64,000 nucleotides of DNA from Micromonospora halotolerans (GTDB lineage Bacteria; Actinomycetota; Actinomycetes; Mycobacteriales; Micromonosporaceae), in contig NZ_CP134876.1 in NCBI RefSeq assembly GCF_032108445.1, positions 1,736,001 to 1,800,000 of the forward strand, read 5' to 3'. The translations under genes and the position numbers were made by a program. Position 1 is the first letter of the stretch, and every line of letters begins with the position of its first letter. Of this stretch, positions 9,123-16,856 are shown piece by piece. The notes beneath the pieces are model-generated. The model did no database searches and had not been told where the DNA came from. It saw nothing but the letters and a program-made list of their open reading frames with translations.

Positions 9123-9314
9123 ATGAGCGTCGAACGGGCGAAGGACGACCTTGAAGACCTGGCCGGCCCGGCCCGGGCGCGGTTGGGCGACATGAACCGG
9201 GACGAACGGTCCGAGGCGGACGAGGTGCGGCGTCAGGACGAGATCCAGGGCAAGCGGCCCGGTGAGCATGTCCAGCAGGACGCCCGGGACGCGCGGGACG
9301 ACTTCACCGCCTGA
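9123..9314 (+). CDS. Small highly charged hypothetical protein
   Basis: A 63-residue, Asp/Glu/Arg-rich, probably helical and soluble protein with no membrane segment or cysteine. The start ATG 9123 is well supported by AGGGGAGG 6-13 bp upstream. It resembles small stress-type charged proteins of actinomycetes in composition only; no family is claimed. It lies between two decayed genes, which suggests a fluid stretch of chromosome. Confidence 0.55.
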   Translation: MSVERAKDDLEDLAGPARARLGDMNRDERSEADEVRRQDEIQGKRPGEHVQQDARDARDDFTA

Positions 9315-9333
9315 GGTGCCCCGGTCCCGGCCG

Positions 9334-9613
9334 GTGCCCGTGACCGGGTCGCACCGGGCCACCACCTTCGAGATCTTCTTCGACCTCGTCCTGGTCTTCG
9401 CGCTGACCCGGTTCATCGGCTTCATGGCCGAGACCCGACCGCGCTCGGCCTGTACCAAGGGCCTGCTGCTCCCTGGCGCTGCCCGCACTGGTGGGGCTCG
9501 GCCTGCTGACGGCGGTGCTGATCGCGCTGGCCTGCGCCGAGCGGCTGACGTCCCGCGGCCGGTCGTCGGTCGGACCGGAACCCGCTGACCAGCGCCTCCC
9601 GCCAGCCGGGTAG
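9334..9613 (+). pseudogene. Relic of an ltrA (low-temperature requirement A) gene
   Basis: The frame starting near GTG 9334 encodes TTFEIFFDLVLVFALTRF, the hallmark first helix of LtrA proteins, ending around FMAE. A different frame, about 9464-9613, encodes LALPALVGLGLLTAVLIALA and a basic tail ending in TAG 9611-9613, which matches the last helix of LtrA. Some 300 residues between the two ends are gone, with a frame change at the join. An intact paralogue lies on the opposite strand at 10649-11827. Confidence 0.75.
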
Positions 9614-9741
9614 CTGATCACCACTCGTCGCTCCGGGCAACCAGTCGGAGCCTTCCGACGTGACGGGCCGTCGAGGTGTCAGGACCCGGGGTGCCCAATC
9701 GGACGCTAGCAATTGTTGAGGCCGCAAGCACACTGAGAGGC

Positions 9742-10545
9742 GTGACGTACCCACCCCCGCAGGACCCGTGGCACGGGCAGGCGCCGCCGCCCCCGCCGCC
9801 ACCCCAGCAGCCGACCGCCCAGTTCGGCACGGTCCCCTATCCGACGGGGCAGTACCCGGCCACGTTGCCGCAGCAGTCCTGGTGGCGCCGGCTCTCCCGC
9901 GGGGCGCAGATCGCCATCGTGACGGCGGGCGTCCTGATGCTCTGCTGCTGCGGCGGCGTCGCCATCGGCGCGGTGACCGACCCGCCGGCGAACACCGGCA
10001 AGAAGGACGCCGCCCCGGCCACCTCTGCGCCGAACGGCGACGAGGCCGCCGCTCCCGCTCCGGCCGTGGCCGATGTCGCCAGTCCGACGGCAGCGGCGAG
10101 CCCCAGCGAGGTGGCGCCGAGCGAGTCGCCGTCCCCCCAGGTGGAGACCAGGACCGTCACGGCCACCGAGAAGATCGCCTACTCGACCAGGACGGTCAAG
10201 GACTCCTCCCTGCCGGAAGGCACGAAGAAGATCCGCACCCGGGGGGTCGCCGGCGTCCGGACGCTCACCTACCAGGTGACCGTCACCGACGGCGTGCAGA
10301 CCGGGAAGAAGCTGGTGCGGTCGGTGGTCACGAAGGCGCCGGTCACGCAGGTGGTCGCCGTCGGGACCAAGCAGACGCGACAGTGCGACCCGAACTACAG
10401 CGGCGCCTGCGTGCCGATCGCCAGCGACGTCGACTGCGCGGGCGGCAGCGGCAACGGTCCCGCGTACGTCCGCGGTCCGGTGCGGGTGGTGGGAAGCGAC
10501 ATCTACGACCTGGATCGCGACGGCGACGGGATCGCCTGCGACTGA
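9742..10545 (+). CDS. Membrane-anchored G5 and excalibur-domain protein
   Basis: A 267-residue surface protein: a proline-rich cytoplasmic start (about 1-50), one membrane helix (IAIVTAGVLMLCCCGGVAIGAV), an Ala/Pro/Ser linker, a G5 domain (about 135-205, containing YSTRTVKDSSLPEGTKKI and the RGVAG turn), and a C-terminal excalibur calcium-binding domain ending DLDRDGDGIACD. G5 domains bind peptidoglycan-linked sugars and excalibur domains bind calcium, so it probably works at the cell wall. The start GTG 9742 has GAGAGG just upstream; an upstream in-frame GTG at 9676 is less likely. Confidence 0.9.
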   Translation: MTYPPPQDPWHGQAPPPPPPPQQPTAQFGTVPYPTGQYPATLPQQSWWRRLSRGAQIAIVTAGVLMLCCCGGVAIGAVTDPPANTGKKDAAPATSAPNGDEAAAPAPAVADVASPTAAASPSEVAPSESPSPQVETRTVTATEKIAYSTRTVKDSSLPEGTKKIRTRGVAGVRTLTYQVTVTDGVQTGKKLVRSVVTKAPVTQVVAVGTKQTRQCDPNYSGACVPIASDVDCAGGSGNGPAYVRGPVRVVGSDIYDLDRDGDGIACD

Positions 10546-10553
10546 CGGCGCAA

Positions 10554-10583
10554 CCGCCGGGCGCGCCACAGCGCGCCCGGCGG
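10554..10583. terminator. Bidirectional hairpin between convergent genes
   Basis: A perfect 13-bp stem (CCGCCGGGCGCGC) with a 4-nt loop (CACA), 9 bp after the G5/excalibur stop and 66 bp before the end of the convergent ltrA gene. It can serve both strands. Confidence 0.8.
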
Positions 10584-10648
10584 CCGTACCCCGGAACCGG
10601 CCGTCCGTGTGACGCCTCCGCGCCTCCACCGGGCTGCTCGCGGCTCCG

Positions 10649-11827
10649 CTAGGCCGGCGGTGACGGCGCCTCCGCGGGGTTCCGGCGCTCGCGCATCGCG
10701 TCCCACACCGCCACCCCGGCGAGGACGACCGTGGCGGCAGCGGCGGCGAGCACCGGCGAGCGGTGCAGCAGCGCCGGTGTCGCGGCGGCGAGCGCAACCA
10801 GTCCGATCACCCGGGACGGGGACAGCCGGGAGAACACCTCGTACTCCATGCGGGACCGCCCGGCGAGGAAGAGCCCCGGCCCGCCGAGGATGACCGCGAG
10901 CCAGAGCGGATCCTGGCGCCCGCGCGGCTCCCGGATGACCAGCGCGTTGCCGACTCCGGCGGCCAGGATGCCCGTCACGATGACGAGCTGGGTGTAGTAC
11001 CCGGACTTGCCGAGCTTGTCCGGGCGAGCGGCGACCTCGATGGCGGCGGCGAACAGCGCGCCCGCCCGGTGGAAGTAGATCCGCCACATCAGCACCGCGG
11101 TGGCGAAGGACAACACGGCCGGCGCCACCCGGTCCGGCGTGAACGCGTCGGCGAACGTCGCGCCGGTGAGCAGGATCGTCTCGCCGATCGTGATGACGAT
11201 GAGCTGCTGGTAGCGCTCCGCGAGGTGCTCGCCCGCGTATCGCCAGTCCTCCGCCCCGGTCCGGCCGAGCCTCGGAACGGGCCAGCCGAGCACGAGCCCC
11301 GCGTAGTCCAGGGCGACCGCCAGCGTCCAGAGCGCTCCGCGCGCGGGACTCTGGGGGAACAGGGCCGCTCCGGCGATCCACGGCACAGCGGAGAACGTGG
11401 CCCACCACAGGTGTCGCGCGGGACTGTGCCGCGCGACGTCCCGGCGCGCGAACAGGAGGATGAGGGGCTTTCCGACCTGGATGGCGACGTACGTGATCGC
11501 GAAGAGCAGCCCCCGCGCGCCGAACGCGTGCGGCAGGGTGACCGCGATGATCATGCTGCCGAACATGGTCCAGACGATCAGCAGCTGGGTCACCGGTTGC
11601 CGGGGTTCCACCCTGCTGGTCACCCACGCCGCGTGGACCCAGACCATCCACAGGGCCAGCAGCAGGAGCACCGTCTGACCCACCTCGGGCAGGACGACCT
11701 GACGGTCGGTGGTGAAGTCCTCGATCAGGCGCTGCGAGAAGCGGGTCAGCACGAAGACGAAGACCAGGTCGAGGAGCAGCTCCCCCTCCCGGCCCTGCAG
11801 CATTCCGCGCCAGCCACCGATCGACAC
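10649..11827 (-). CDS. Low temperature requirement protein A (LtrA) family membrane protein
   Basis: A 392-residue polytopic membrane protein with the family-defining N-terminal pattern LLLDLVFVFVLTRFSQRL and about ten hydrophobic helices. GETILLTGATFAD, typical of the middle of LtrA, is also present. The biochemical function of the family is unknown; the name comes from a cold-growth phenotype in Listeria. It stands alone, convergent with the G5/excalibur gene, with a shared hairpin between them. A deleted paralogue is at 9334-9613. Confidence 0.88.
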   Translation of the reverse strand: MSIGGWRGMLQGREGELLLDLVFVFVLTRFSQRLIEDFTTDRQVVLPEVGQTVLLLLALWMVWVHAAWVTSRVEPRQPVTQLLIVWTMFGSMIIAVTLPHAFGARGLLFAITYVAIQVGKPLILLFARRDVARHSPARHLWWATFSAVPWIAGAALFPQSPARGALWTLAVALDYAGLVLGWPVPRLGRTGAEDWRYAGEHLAERYQQLIVITIGETILLTGATFADAFTPDRVAPAVLSFATAVLMWRIYFHRAGALFAAAIEVAARPDKLGKSGYYTQLVIVTGILAAGVGNALVIREPRGRQDPLWLAVILGGPGLFLAGRSRMEYEVFSRLSPSRVIGLVALAAATPALLHRSPVLAAAAATVVLAGVAVWDAMRERRNPAEAPSPPA

Positions 11828-11965
11828 CTACCGCCAACGCCCCCTGTCCGCTTCGCACCGGTTTCCCGCAGTCGTACCACGGTGATCGGACCGCTGGCAG
11901 TCAGACGGAGACGGAGCAGTGCGTCCGCGGCCGGGAGTCTCCCACCTCGCCCCTAGGGTGGGCGG

Positions 11966-12430
11966 ATGATCCTCGCCGACTTCGCCGGACCCTGGGCCGG
12001 CACCAACGGGTTCCGGTTGATGCCCTCCGACCCGCTCGTCGAGTCGCCGGCCACGCTCACCGTGACGACCGCCGCCGGGGGTCATCTCACCTCGGTCGCC
12101 TACTCCTGGACCCATCCCGACGACGGGCCGCAGGACGGCCTGGTGGTCATCGGGGCCGGCGACCGGGAGGGCTCGCTGGTCGCCGTCTGGGGCGACTCGT
12201 GGCACCAGCAGCCGGCGCCCATGTCATTGACCGGGAGCCCGGGGCCGGATGCGACGTTCGAGCTGACGGCCGAGTACGGCGGCGGTTGGGCGTGGCGGAT
12301 CGTCTTCGACGCCACCGACGCGGAGAACCTGCGGATGCGGATGGACAACGTCATCCCGGCCGACCGGGCCACGGCCGAGAAGTCCGCCGGGCCCTATCCG
12401 GTCATGGTCACCGACGTGCGCCGGGTGTGA
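11966..12430 (+). CDS. Lipocalin-like (DUF1579-type) hypothetical protein
   Basis: A 154-residue cytoplasmic protein starting LADFAGPWAGTNGFRLMP. It shows alternating beta strands (TLTVTTAAGGHLTSVAYSW, GSLVAVWGDSWHQ, ATFELTAEYGGGWAWRIVF), which suggest a small beta-barrel like DUF1579/lipocalin-type proteins. No catalytic residues are apparent. It starts at ATG 11966 and is convergent with the VOC gene; only 17 bp separate their ends. Confidence 0.65.
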   Translation: MILADFAGPWAGTNGFRLMPSDPLVESPATLTVTTAAGGHLTSVAYSWTHPDDGPQDGLVVIGAGDREGSLVAVWGDSWHQQPAPMSLTGSPGPDATFELTAEYGGGWAWRIVFDATDAENLRMRMDNVIPADRATAEKSAGPYPVMVTDVRRV

Positions 12431-12447
12431 CGACCCAACCCGTCGTC

Positions 12448-12804
12448 TTATTCGGCGCGTCGAATGGCGACCGGGTGGCGCGGTTCGTAGAGACCGAGTT
12501 CGCCCCCGCCGGGCAGCCGCAGCGCGGTGCGCAGCCCCCACCGCTCCTCGGTGACCGGGGTCGTGAACTCGACGCCCTTCGCGCCCAGGTCGGCCATGGT
12601 CGCCGCGAGGTCGTCGCACATGAGGTAGAGCTCGTGGGCCGGCGCGCCCTCGGTCGGGTGCAGGGCGAGCTCGGCCGGCGGGAGCGTGAAGATGAGCCAG
12701 CCATGGCCGGCGTCCACGTGGCCGTAGTTGAGCGTGTCCCGGAAGAAGGCGCGGTCCGCCTCGGGGTCGCGGCTGTAGATGATCAGATGAGCACCATTGA
12801 TCAT
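12448..12804 (-). CDS. VOC family (glyoxalase/bleomycin resistance-like) protein
   Basis: A 118-residue single VOC module: INGAHLIIYSRDPEADRAFF at the start, GHGWLIFTLPPAELALHP in the middle, ELYLMCDDL, and LPGGGELGLYEPRHP at the end. This is the beta-alpha-beta-beta-beta unit repeated twice, as in small-molecule binding or metal-dependent VOC enzymes. The substrate cannot be deduced. The start ATG 12804 lies about 90 bp from the tRNA-derived repeat. Confidence 0.85.
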   Translation of the reverse strand: MINGAHLIIYSRDPEADRAFFRDTLNYGHVDAGHGWLIFTLPPAELALHPTEGAPAHELYLMCDDLAATMADLGAKGVEFTTPVTEERWGLRTALRLPGGGELGLYEPRHPVAIRRAE

Positions 12805-12861
12805 TGTTCGACCATAGTGTCGAGGTCGACGGGCCGCCGCCGATCCCGCCAGAAAGCGGAA

Positions 12862-12893
12862 AAGGCCGTCTCCGGCGAGCGGAAACGGCCTTC
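12862..12893 (-). terminator. tRNA-type terminator copy at the far end of the island
   Basis: A stem of 13 positions (AAGGCCGTCTCCG with partner CGGAAACGGCCTT, one mismatch) followed on the minus strand by TTTTCC. It is a diverged copy of the terminator beside the intact tRNA-Ala and is interpreted as the original chromosomal tRNA terminator, displaced by integration. Confidence 0.7.
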
Positions 12894-12939
12894 GAACTGG
12901 GTGGAGCTGAGGGGATTTGAACCCCTGGCCCCCTCGATG
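12894..12939. repeat. Attachment-site-like repeat, copy distal to tRNA-Ala
   Basis: A 46-bp sequence identical, but for G12928, to 14980-15025. It corresponds to the 3' half of tRNA-Ala (anticodon stem to acceptor) plus flank. The 5' half of the tRNA is absent here, so this is a displaced 3' fragment, as left by integration of a mobile element into a tRNA gene. Confidence 0.78.
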
Positions 12940-13258
12940 ATCTTCCGCGCTGACGGCTCCCGGGAGACGTACCCCGCCGATCGCATTCGCGTCGGCCGCT
13001 GACCGACGCATTACGAGTCGGTCGCGGCCTGCTGCTCCTCCTGGCTTGGCCCTCGTCGACCTGCCCCTGATGTTCGCTGTGGTCCGCCACTGTCCGCCGG
13101 CTTGGCTGCTTGGTCGGCTGCTTCTAGGCGTAACTATCGCCAGAGCAGGGAGTGGGGTCCTGCCGGCCTGCCTGCACGTCCAGCGCTTCGCGGGCGGTTT
13201 TTGGTGACCCTGCTCACTCCAGCTAGATCGGGTATCGGCCGACCGGCAGCCTGGCCGG
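12940..13258. other. Non-coding left part of the island relic
   Basis: About 320 bp with no supported gene. Open frames across it read through the tRNA fragment and lack family features. The sequence just before 13259 must hold the promoter of the acyltransferase gene, but I see no strong consensus. Confidence 0.4.
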
Positions 13259-14341
13259 ATGACAACCACGGTGATGCCTGAGAGCCCTGGCGTCGCTGTC
13301 GCGCCCACCAGGCGCGACCCGTACATCGACAACGTCAAAGGGCTGTTGATCGTCTTGGTCGTGCTCGGCCACATGGTGGGTCAGACGGTCGGCTCCGCGC
13401 CAGCCGGCAGGACGATCTACACGTTCATCTACCTGTGCCACATGCCGGCCTTCGTCATGCTTTCGGGGATGCTCTCGGCAACCGAGCTCACCGGCCGTCG
13501 TGCGGCGTCGCTGATCCGGGATCTGCTCGCGCCGTACGTGGTGTTCCAGCTGCTTTACATGAGCTTCTACACGGCGATGGACAAGCCGATGCCCTGGACG
13601 GCCAACATGTTCCTCTCCCCGATTTATCACCTGTGGTTCCTGCCCGCTCTGTTCATCTGGCGGATGCTCGCTCCGCTCTTCGTCCAACTTCGCGGAGCGG
13701 TCGTCATCGCGATCATCGTGTCCCTCTCCGCCGGAACCGCCAGTTTGCTCGGCCACGCCCTGTCGTTGGACCGGGTGGCAGGAATGCTGCCCTTCTTCGT
13801 CCTCGGCGTCTGGCTCGGTCGCGGCAGGCTCGCGTACCGCCCATCTCCGCCCGTGCGGCTGACCGCGATCGCCGTCCTCATCGCTGCCGCGCCGATCGCC
13901 TACCTGGTCGCCTCGCGCCTGTCGGACCTTTGGGTGTACTGGAACCGCATTTACCAGCGGCTCGGGGTGGAGGTGACCGAGGGCGTCCTGATCCGGCTTG
14001 GACTGATGGCCGTCGGGTTGGCGATGACATGGGCGATCATGACGCTCGCTCCCCGTCGCCACACGTTCATCACGGGCTGGGGAGCCAACTCCATGTACCC
14101 GTATCTGCTGCACGGGTTCGTCGTCCTGGCCTTCAAGTGGTCACCCCTCGACAAGCAGGTCGACAACATCCCAGCCTTGCTGGTGCTCACCGCCGCGGTC
14201 GTTACGCTGGTCTGGATCACCGCCAGCCGGCCCGTGGTGTGGGCGTTGCGTCCGCTGGTCAGCCCTCCGGTCGGCTGGCTGCTCAAGGACGTCGCCCCAG
14301 CGAAGAAACGTCAGTCCACGGCGGTGACCAGCCAGAGCTGA
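13259..14341 (+). CDS. Acyltransferase family membrane protein (fucose 4-O-acetylase-like)
   Basis: A 360-residue integral membrane acyltransferase of the acyltransferase-3 type, which O-acetylates sugars of surface or secreted glycans. Signature features are RDPYIDNVKGLLIVLVVLGH near residues 20-39, FVMLSGMLSA, HLWFLPALFIWRM, and about ten membrane helices. The basic tail (PAKKRQSTAV) is cytoplasmic. The start ATG 13259 fits the fold. It lies inside the tRNA-Ala-bounded relic and is less GC-rich than neighbouring genes, which supports acquisition by transfer; surface-glycan variation is a typical island cargo. Confidence 0.88.
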   Translation: MTTTVMPESPGVAVAPTRRDPYIDNVKGLLIVLVVLGHMVGQTVGSAPAGRTIYTFIYLCHMPAFVMLSGMLSATELTGRRAASLIRDLLAPYVVFQLLYMSFYTAMDKPMPWTANMFLSPIYHLWFLPALFIWRMLAPLFVQLRGAVVIAIIVSLSAGTASLLGHALSLDRVAGMLPFFVLGVWLGRGRLAYRPSPPVRLTAIAVLIAAAPIAYLVASRLSDLWVYWNRIYQRLGVEVTEGVLIRLGLMAVGLAMTWAIMTLAPRRHTFITGWGANSMYPYLLHGFVVLAFKWSPLDKQVDNIPALLVLTAAVVTLVWITASRPVVWALRPLVSPPVGWLLKDVAPAKKRQSTAVTSQS

Positions 14342-14944
14342 GCTCAGCCCGATTCCCCCCGATCCAGCCGGCAGGTGGTCGAGCCGATGGCGCTGGACGT
14401 ACGAGGGCTGTTCGGTGAGGACCTGCGCCGCCATGCTGGGCGTCACGTCCACGAGCTGACCGCCGTCGACCCTCGGCCCCACCAGGCGCCGAACCACTTC
14501 GGTTCGGCACCGCTGCCGCCCTCGGCGAGATCGAACGGGTCGCGCGTCGGGTGCGCCTGGGCCTCTGGCGGGAAGTTCTTCAATGGGTTGCGTTTGCCGC
14601 GCTGGCCCCTACCGGCCTACTCATGCAGCACTTGCATCCCCGGCATGCCAAGCGGATCGTGATTTTCGCGGTAGCGGTGATGGTGTTTGTAGCAGGGCTG
14701 GACCAGCAAGAGATCACCGGCATCTTCGGCGAGCCGACCGGCACAGAGAGATTCGTGCAGGATCGAGTCACCCTCGTCTTCCGCATCGGCGCTGCGGAGC
14801 CCTACGAACTGAGCTGCACCGTTCACGAGGAGCAGGGGGCTGATCTACCTCACGATGCATCCCACGCCGCTGCCGGATCAGCTCGCGGCCAGCCCCATCG
14901 CCGTGCAGTCGACGTCTGCTGTACTTCGCTGCTGTACAAGATCG
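14342..14944. other. Island segment without a confident gene
   Basis: About 600 bp. A plus frame from 14551 contains a plausible membrane segment (RHAKRIVIFAVAVMVFVAGL) but runs on through the tRNA terminator and the tRNA, so at least its end is not real. A minus frame near 14390-14440 reads MAAQVLTEQPSYVQRHRLDH, which could be a gene fragment; I cannot assign it. This is best seen as debris of the island. Confidence 0.4.
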
Positions 14945-14979
14945 AAAAAGGCCGTTCCCCAGAACGGGAAACGGCCTTT
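14945..14979 (-). terminator. Intrinsic terminator of tRNA-Ala
   Basis: A near-perfect 14-bp stem (AAAGGCCGTTTCCC on the minus strand) with a short loop, followed by TTTTT on the minus strand, 8 bp past the tRNA 3' end. Confidence 0.9.
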
Positions 14980-15025
14980 GAACTGGGTGGAGCTGAGGGG
15001 ATTTGAACCCCTGACCCCCTCGATG
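14980..15025. repeat. Attachment-site-like repeat within tRNA-Ala
   Basis: The 46-bp partner of 12894-12939, with A15014 as the only mismatch. It covers the tRNA from the anticodon loop to the 3' end plus 8 bp. The identity block ends in the anticodon loop, a common crossover position for tRNA-targeting integrases. Confidence 0.78.
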
Positions 15026-15061
15026 CGAACGAGGTGCGCTACCGGTCTGCGCCACAGCCCC
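14988..15061 (-). tRNA. tRNA-Ala (anticodon CGC)
   Basis: A 74-nt cloverleaf: acceptor GGGGCTG paired with CAGCTCC including the G3-U70 wobble that identifies alanine tRNAs, D-arm GCGC/GCGC, anticodon stem CCTCG/CGAGG with loop TTCGCAT (anticodon CGC, reads GCG), T-arm AGGGG/CCCCT with TTCAAAT, and discriminator A. The CCA end is not encoded. A classical terminator follows. Confidence 0.95.
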
Positions 15062-15167
15062 TCCGCTGGCGTACCAGCGTCGGTCCCACCCGGCTTGCAC
15101 CGGGCGGGCCGGCGACAAGGCTAACAGGTTCCGCGGCGCCGAAGCGAACCGCCCCACCGGGCACGCA

Positions 15168-15215
15168 GATCTTGGAGGGAAAAGGCCTCCAGAGGGGCCG
15201 AAACCCTCCAAGATC
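15168..15215 (-). terminator. Long hairpin after the RibD-like reductase gene
   Basis: A perfect 12-bp outer stem (GATCTTGGAGGG / CCCTCCAAGATC), an A-rich internal loop, and an inner GGCCTC stem, about 35 bp beyond the stop of the minus-strand reductase gene. It probably ends that transcript ahead of tRNA-Ala. Confidence 0.7.
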
Positions 15216-15248
15216 CGCGAAGCGGCCGGGGTCGGGACCGCGCGGGCG

Positions 15249-15800
15249 TCAGGCGGGCGCGTACGTCAGGTTCAGCACGCCGCTCTTGAGGGTCGAGCTG
15301 TCCAGCAGCCGCAGCGGGTACGTCGGCGTGCCCTCGAAGAGGCGCTGGCCGTGCCCGACGGCGATCGGGTGGACCAGCAGGCGCAGTTCGTCCAGCAGGC
15401 CGTTGGCGAGCAGCCACCGGACCGTGGTGGCGCCGCCCGACATGGAGATGTCCCCGTCGGCCTGCTCCTTGATCTCCCGCAGCCGCGCCGCGACCCGGTC
15501 CGAGTCGCCGGAGATCAGGTGCGAGTTCTGCCAGGGCGTCTCGGTGAGCGTGTTGGACAGCACATACTTCGGCACCGAGTTGATGAACGACGCGAACTCG
15601 AGGTCGTCCCCGGACTGGTTGGGCCAGAACTCGGACCACTCCTGGTACTGCGTGCGCCCCATGAGGAACGCCGTGGTCCCCTCCACCCCGCGGCCCACGA
15701 CGGCGCCCATCTCGTCGTCGAAGTAGGGGAAGTGCCACTGGTCGGGCCGCTCCACGACCCCGTCCAGCGAGATGAAGAAGTTCGACACGATCTTGGCCAT
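15249..15800 (-). CDS. Dihydrofolate reductase family protein (RibD C-terminal type)
   Basis: A 183-residue NADPH-dependent reductase fold related to the RibD reductase domain and DHFR. Features are IVSNFFISLDGVVERPD at the start, FLMGRTQYQEW (nucleotide-binding region), KYVLSNTLTETPW, the SMSGGATTVRWLL glycine-rich loop, and LRLLVHPIAVGHGQRLF. The ligand is unknown; many stand-alone members are in secondary or stress metabolism. The start ATG 15800 has GGGGAG 6 bp upstream. Confidence 0.9.
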   Translation of the reverse strand: MAKIVSNFFISLDGVVERPDQWHFPYFDDEMGAVVGRGVEGTTAFLMGRTQYQEWSEFWPNQSGDDLEFASFINSVPKYVLSNTLTETPWQNSHLISGDSDRVAARLREIKEQADGDISMSGGATTVRWLLANGLLDELRLLVHPIAVGHGQRLFEGTPTYPLRLLDSSTLKSGVLNLTYAPA

Positions 15801-15895
15801 CACAAGCTCCCCTGTCCGCGGCCGGCTTCCGCACCGGCCTTCATCAACCCGTCGGATGAGAGCAGCCGGATTCGACATCACCGCGGAAAAAACTT

Positions 15896-16672
15896 CTAAG
15901 CGCCCCGCCCGCTCTGGTACGGCCGCCCCCGCAGGCCACCCGCCCGGCGGTAGGAGACCGAGCCGCCGCTCGCCGCGGGCGGCAGGTCCGCGGGCCGGTC
16001 CAGCCCCATGGCGGTGCGCCGGACGGCCTCCCGCTGGGCGGCCAGCCGGCGCTGCGCCTCCCGCCGGGCCGCGGCGCGCCGCGCCTGCTCGCGGCGTACC
16101 TCGGCCTGGCGGGCGGCCAGCCACGCCGCCTCCCGGGCCTCCGCGCGCCGCCGCCGGCGCTCGGCGAGGGCCCGCTGCCGCAGGTGCACGACGTACGCCA
16201 CGAGCAGGGCGCCGGTGACCGAGACGCTGATCCAGAATCCGGGGCTCACCAGCACCACGCCGATCAGTTCGACGAAGTTGAGCAGCAGCAGCGCGGCGAG
16301 CACCCGGCGTCGGCGGTAGACGGCCGGGGTGTGCCGGCGCTTCGGAGGGTGCCGTCGGCGGGACTTGGCAGGGGCGGGCGGCACCGAGCGGAGCCGGCCC
16401 GACCGGCGGCGTGCGGGTGGCGCCGACACCGGACGGGCGAGACCGCCCGTGTCGGAATCTTCACTCAGGGTGACGACGAGGGAGCGGGGCGGGTGCACCG
16501 GCCGCCGTCCGGGCACGGTGCGACGTCGACGGCGGCGCTGGAGCACCCGGGCCGTCGACTGCGCCCGCTCCGCCACCAGCCGCTCGGTGGCGTCGTACCG
16601 GCGGACCAGCGCCGGCGCGAGGGCGAGCAGACCGGCGGCGGCGAGGACGGCGAGGAGCACCGAGGTCGGCAC
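15896..16672 (-). CDS. sepX: Divisome protein SepX/GlpR-type membrane protein
   Basis: Membrane protein that stabilises FtsZ assemblies in actinobacteria and acts as membrane receptor for the gephyrin-like protein Glp. The 258-residue product has an N-terminal helix (VPTSVLLAVLAAAGLLALAPAL), an Arg-rich stretch with RVLQRRRRRR, a basic linker, a pair of helices (VLAALLLLNFVELIGVVLV, FWISVSVTGALLVAYVV) and a long Arg/Ala/Glu coiled coil. This matches the SepX/GlpR plan. The start GTG 16672 has GGAGGGGTGAG upstream. Its place downstream of galU, glp and the GNAT gene is the conserved actinobacterial order and strengthens the call. Confidence 0.8.
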   Translation of the reverse strand: MPTSVLLAVLAAAGLLALAPALVRRYDATERLVAERAQSTARVLQRRRRRRTVPGRRPVHPPRSLVVTLSEDSDTGGLARPVSAPPARRRSGRLRSVPPAPAKSRRRHPPKRRHTPAVYRRRRVLAALLLLNFVELIGVVLVSPGFWISVSVTGALLVAYVVHLRQRALAERRRRRAEAREAAWLAARQAEVRREQARRAAARREAQRRLAAQREAVRRTAMGLDRPADLPPAASGGSVSYRRAGGLRGRPYQSGRGA

Positions 16673-16856
16673 CCTCACCCCTCCCGTCACCAAGTTCGGG
16701 GCGAGCGCCACACAACCGCAACTTCTTCCGTCGCCCGTCGTTGATGGCGCAGATCGTGCGGGCAGGCAGCGCTTGCCACAGCTTGCAGTTACTTGAGGTT
16801 ACGGGCCGCCGACCCACTTCACCGTGCGCCGCGCCGGGCGTGGCGGGTGGGAGCCT

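Larger units (their letters stand above)
12940..15025. mobile_element. Relic of a tRNA-Ala-integrated island (no integrase left)
   Basis: About 2.1 kb bounded by the 46-bp direct repeats and visibly less GC-rich than its surroundings. The only convincing gene is the acyltransferase at 13259. No tyrosine recombinase, excisionase or replication gene remains. The intact tRNA, with a slightly different terminator sequence, is at the right end, so the element supplied a new tRNA 3' end. Either a small passenger element or a deleted larger island fits. Confidence 0.62.

Noticed and set aside
12801..12986. Minus-strand 61-residue frame spanning the tRNA-derived repeat
   Set aside because: It reads the displaced tRNA-Ala 3' half and its terminator as codons; translated tRNA is a known artefact and no family features appear.
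14551..15006. Plus-strand frame with a plausible membrane helix in the island
   Set aside because: It continues through the tRNA-Ala terminator and into the tRNA, has no good start and matches no family; kept only as uncertain debris.
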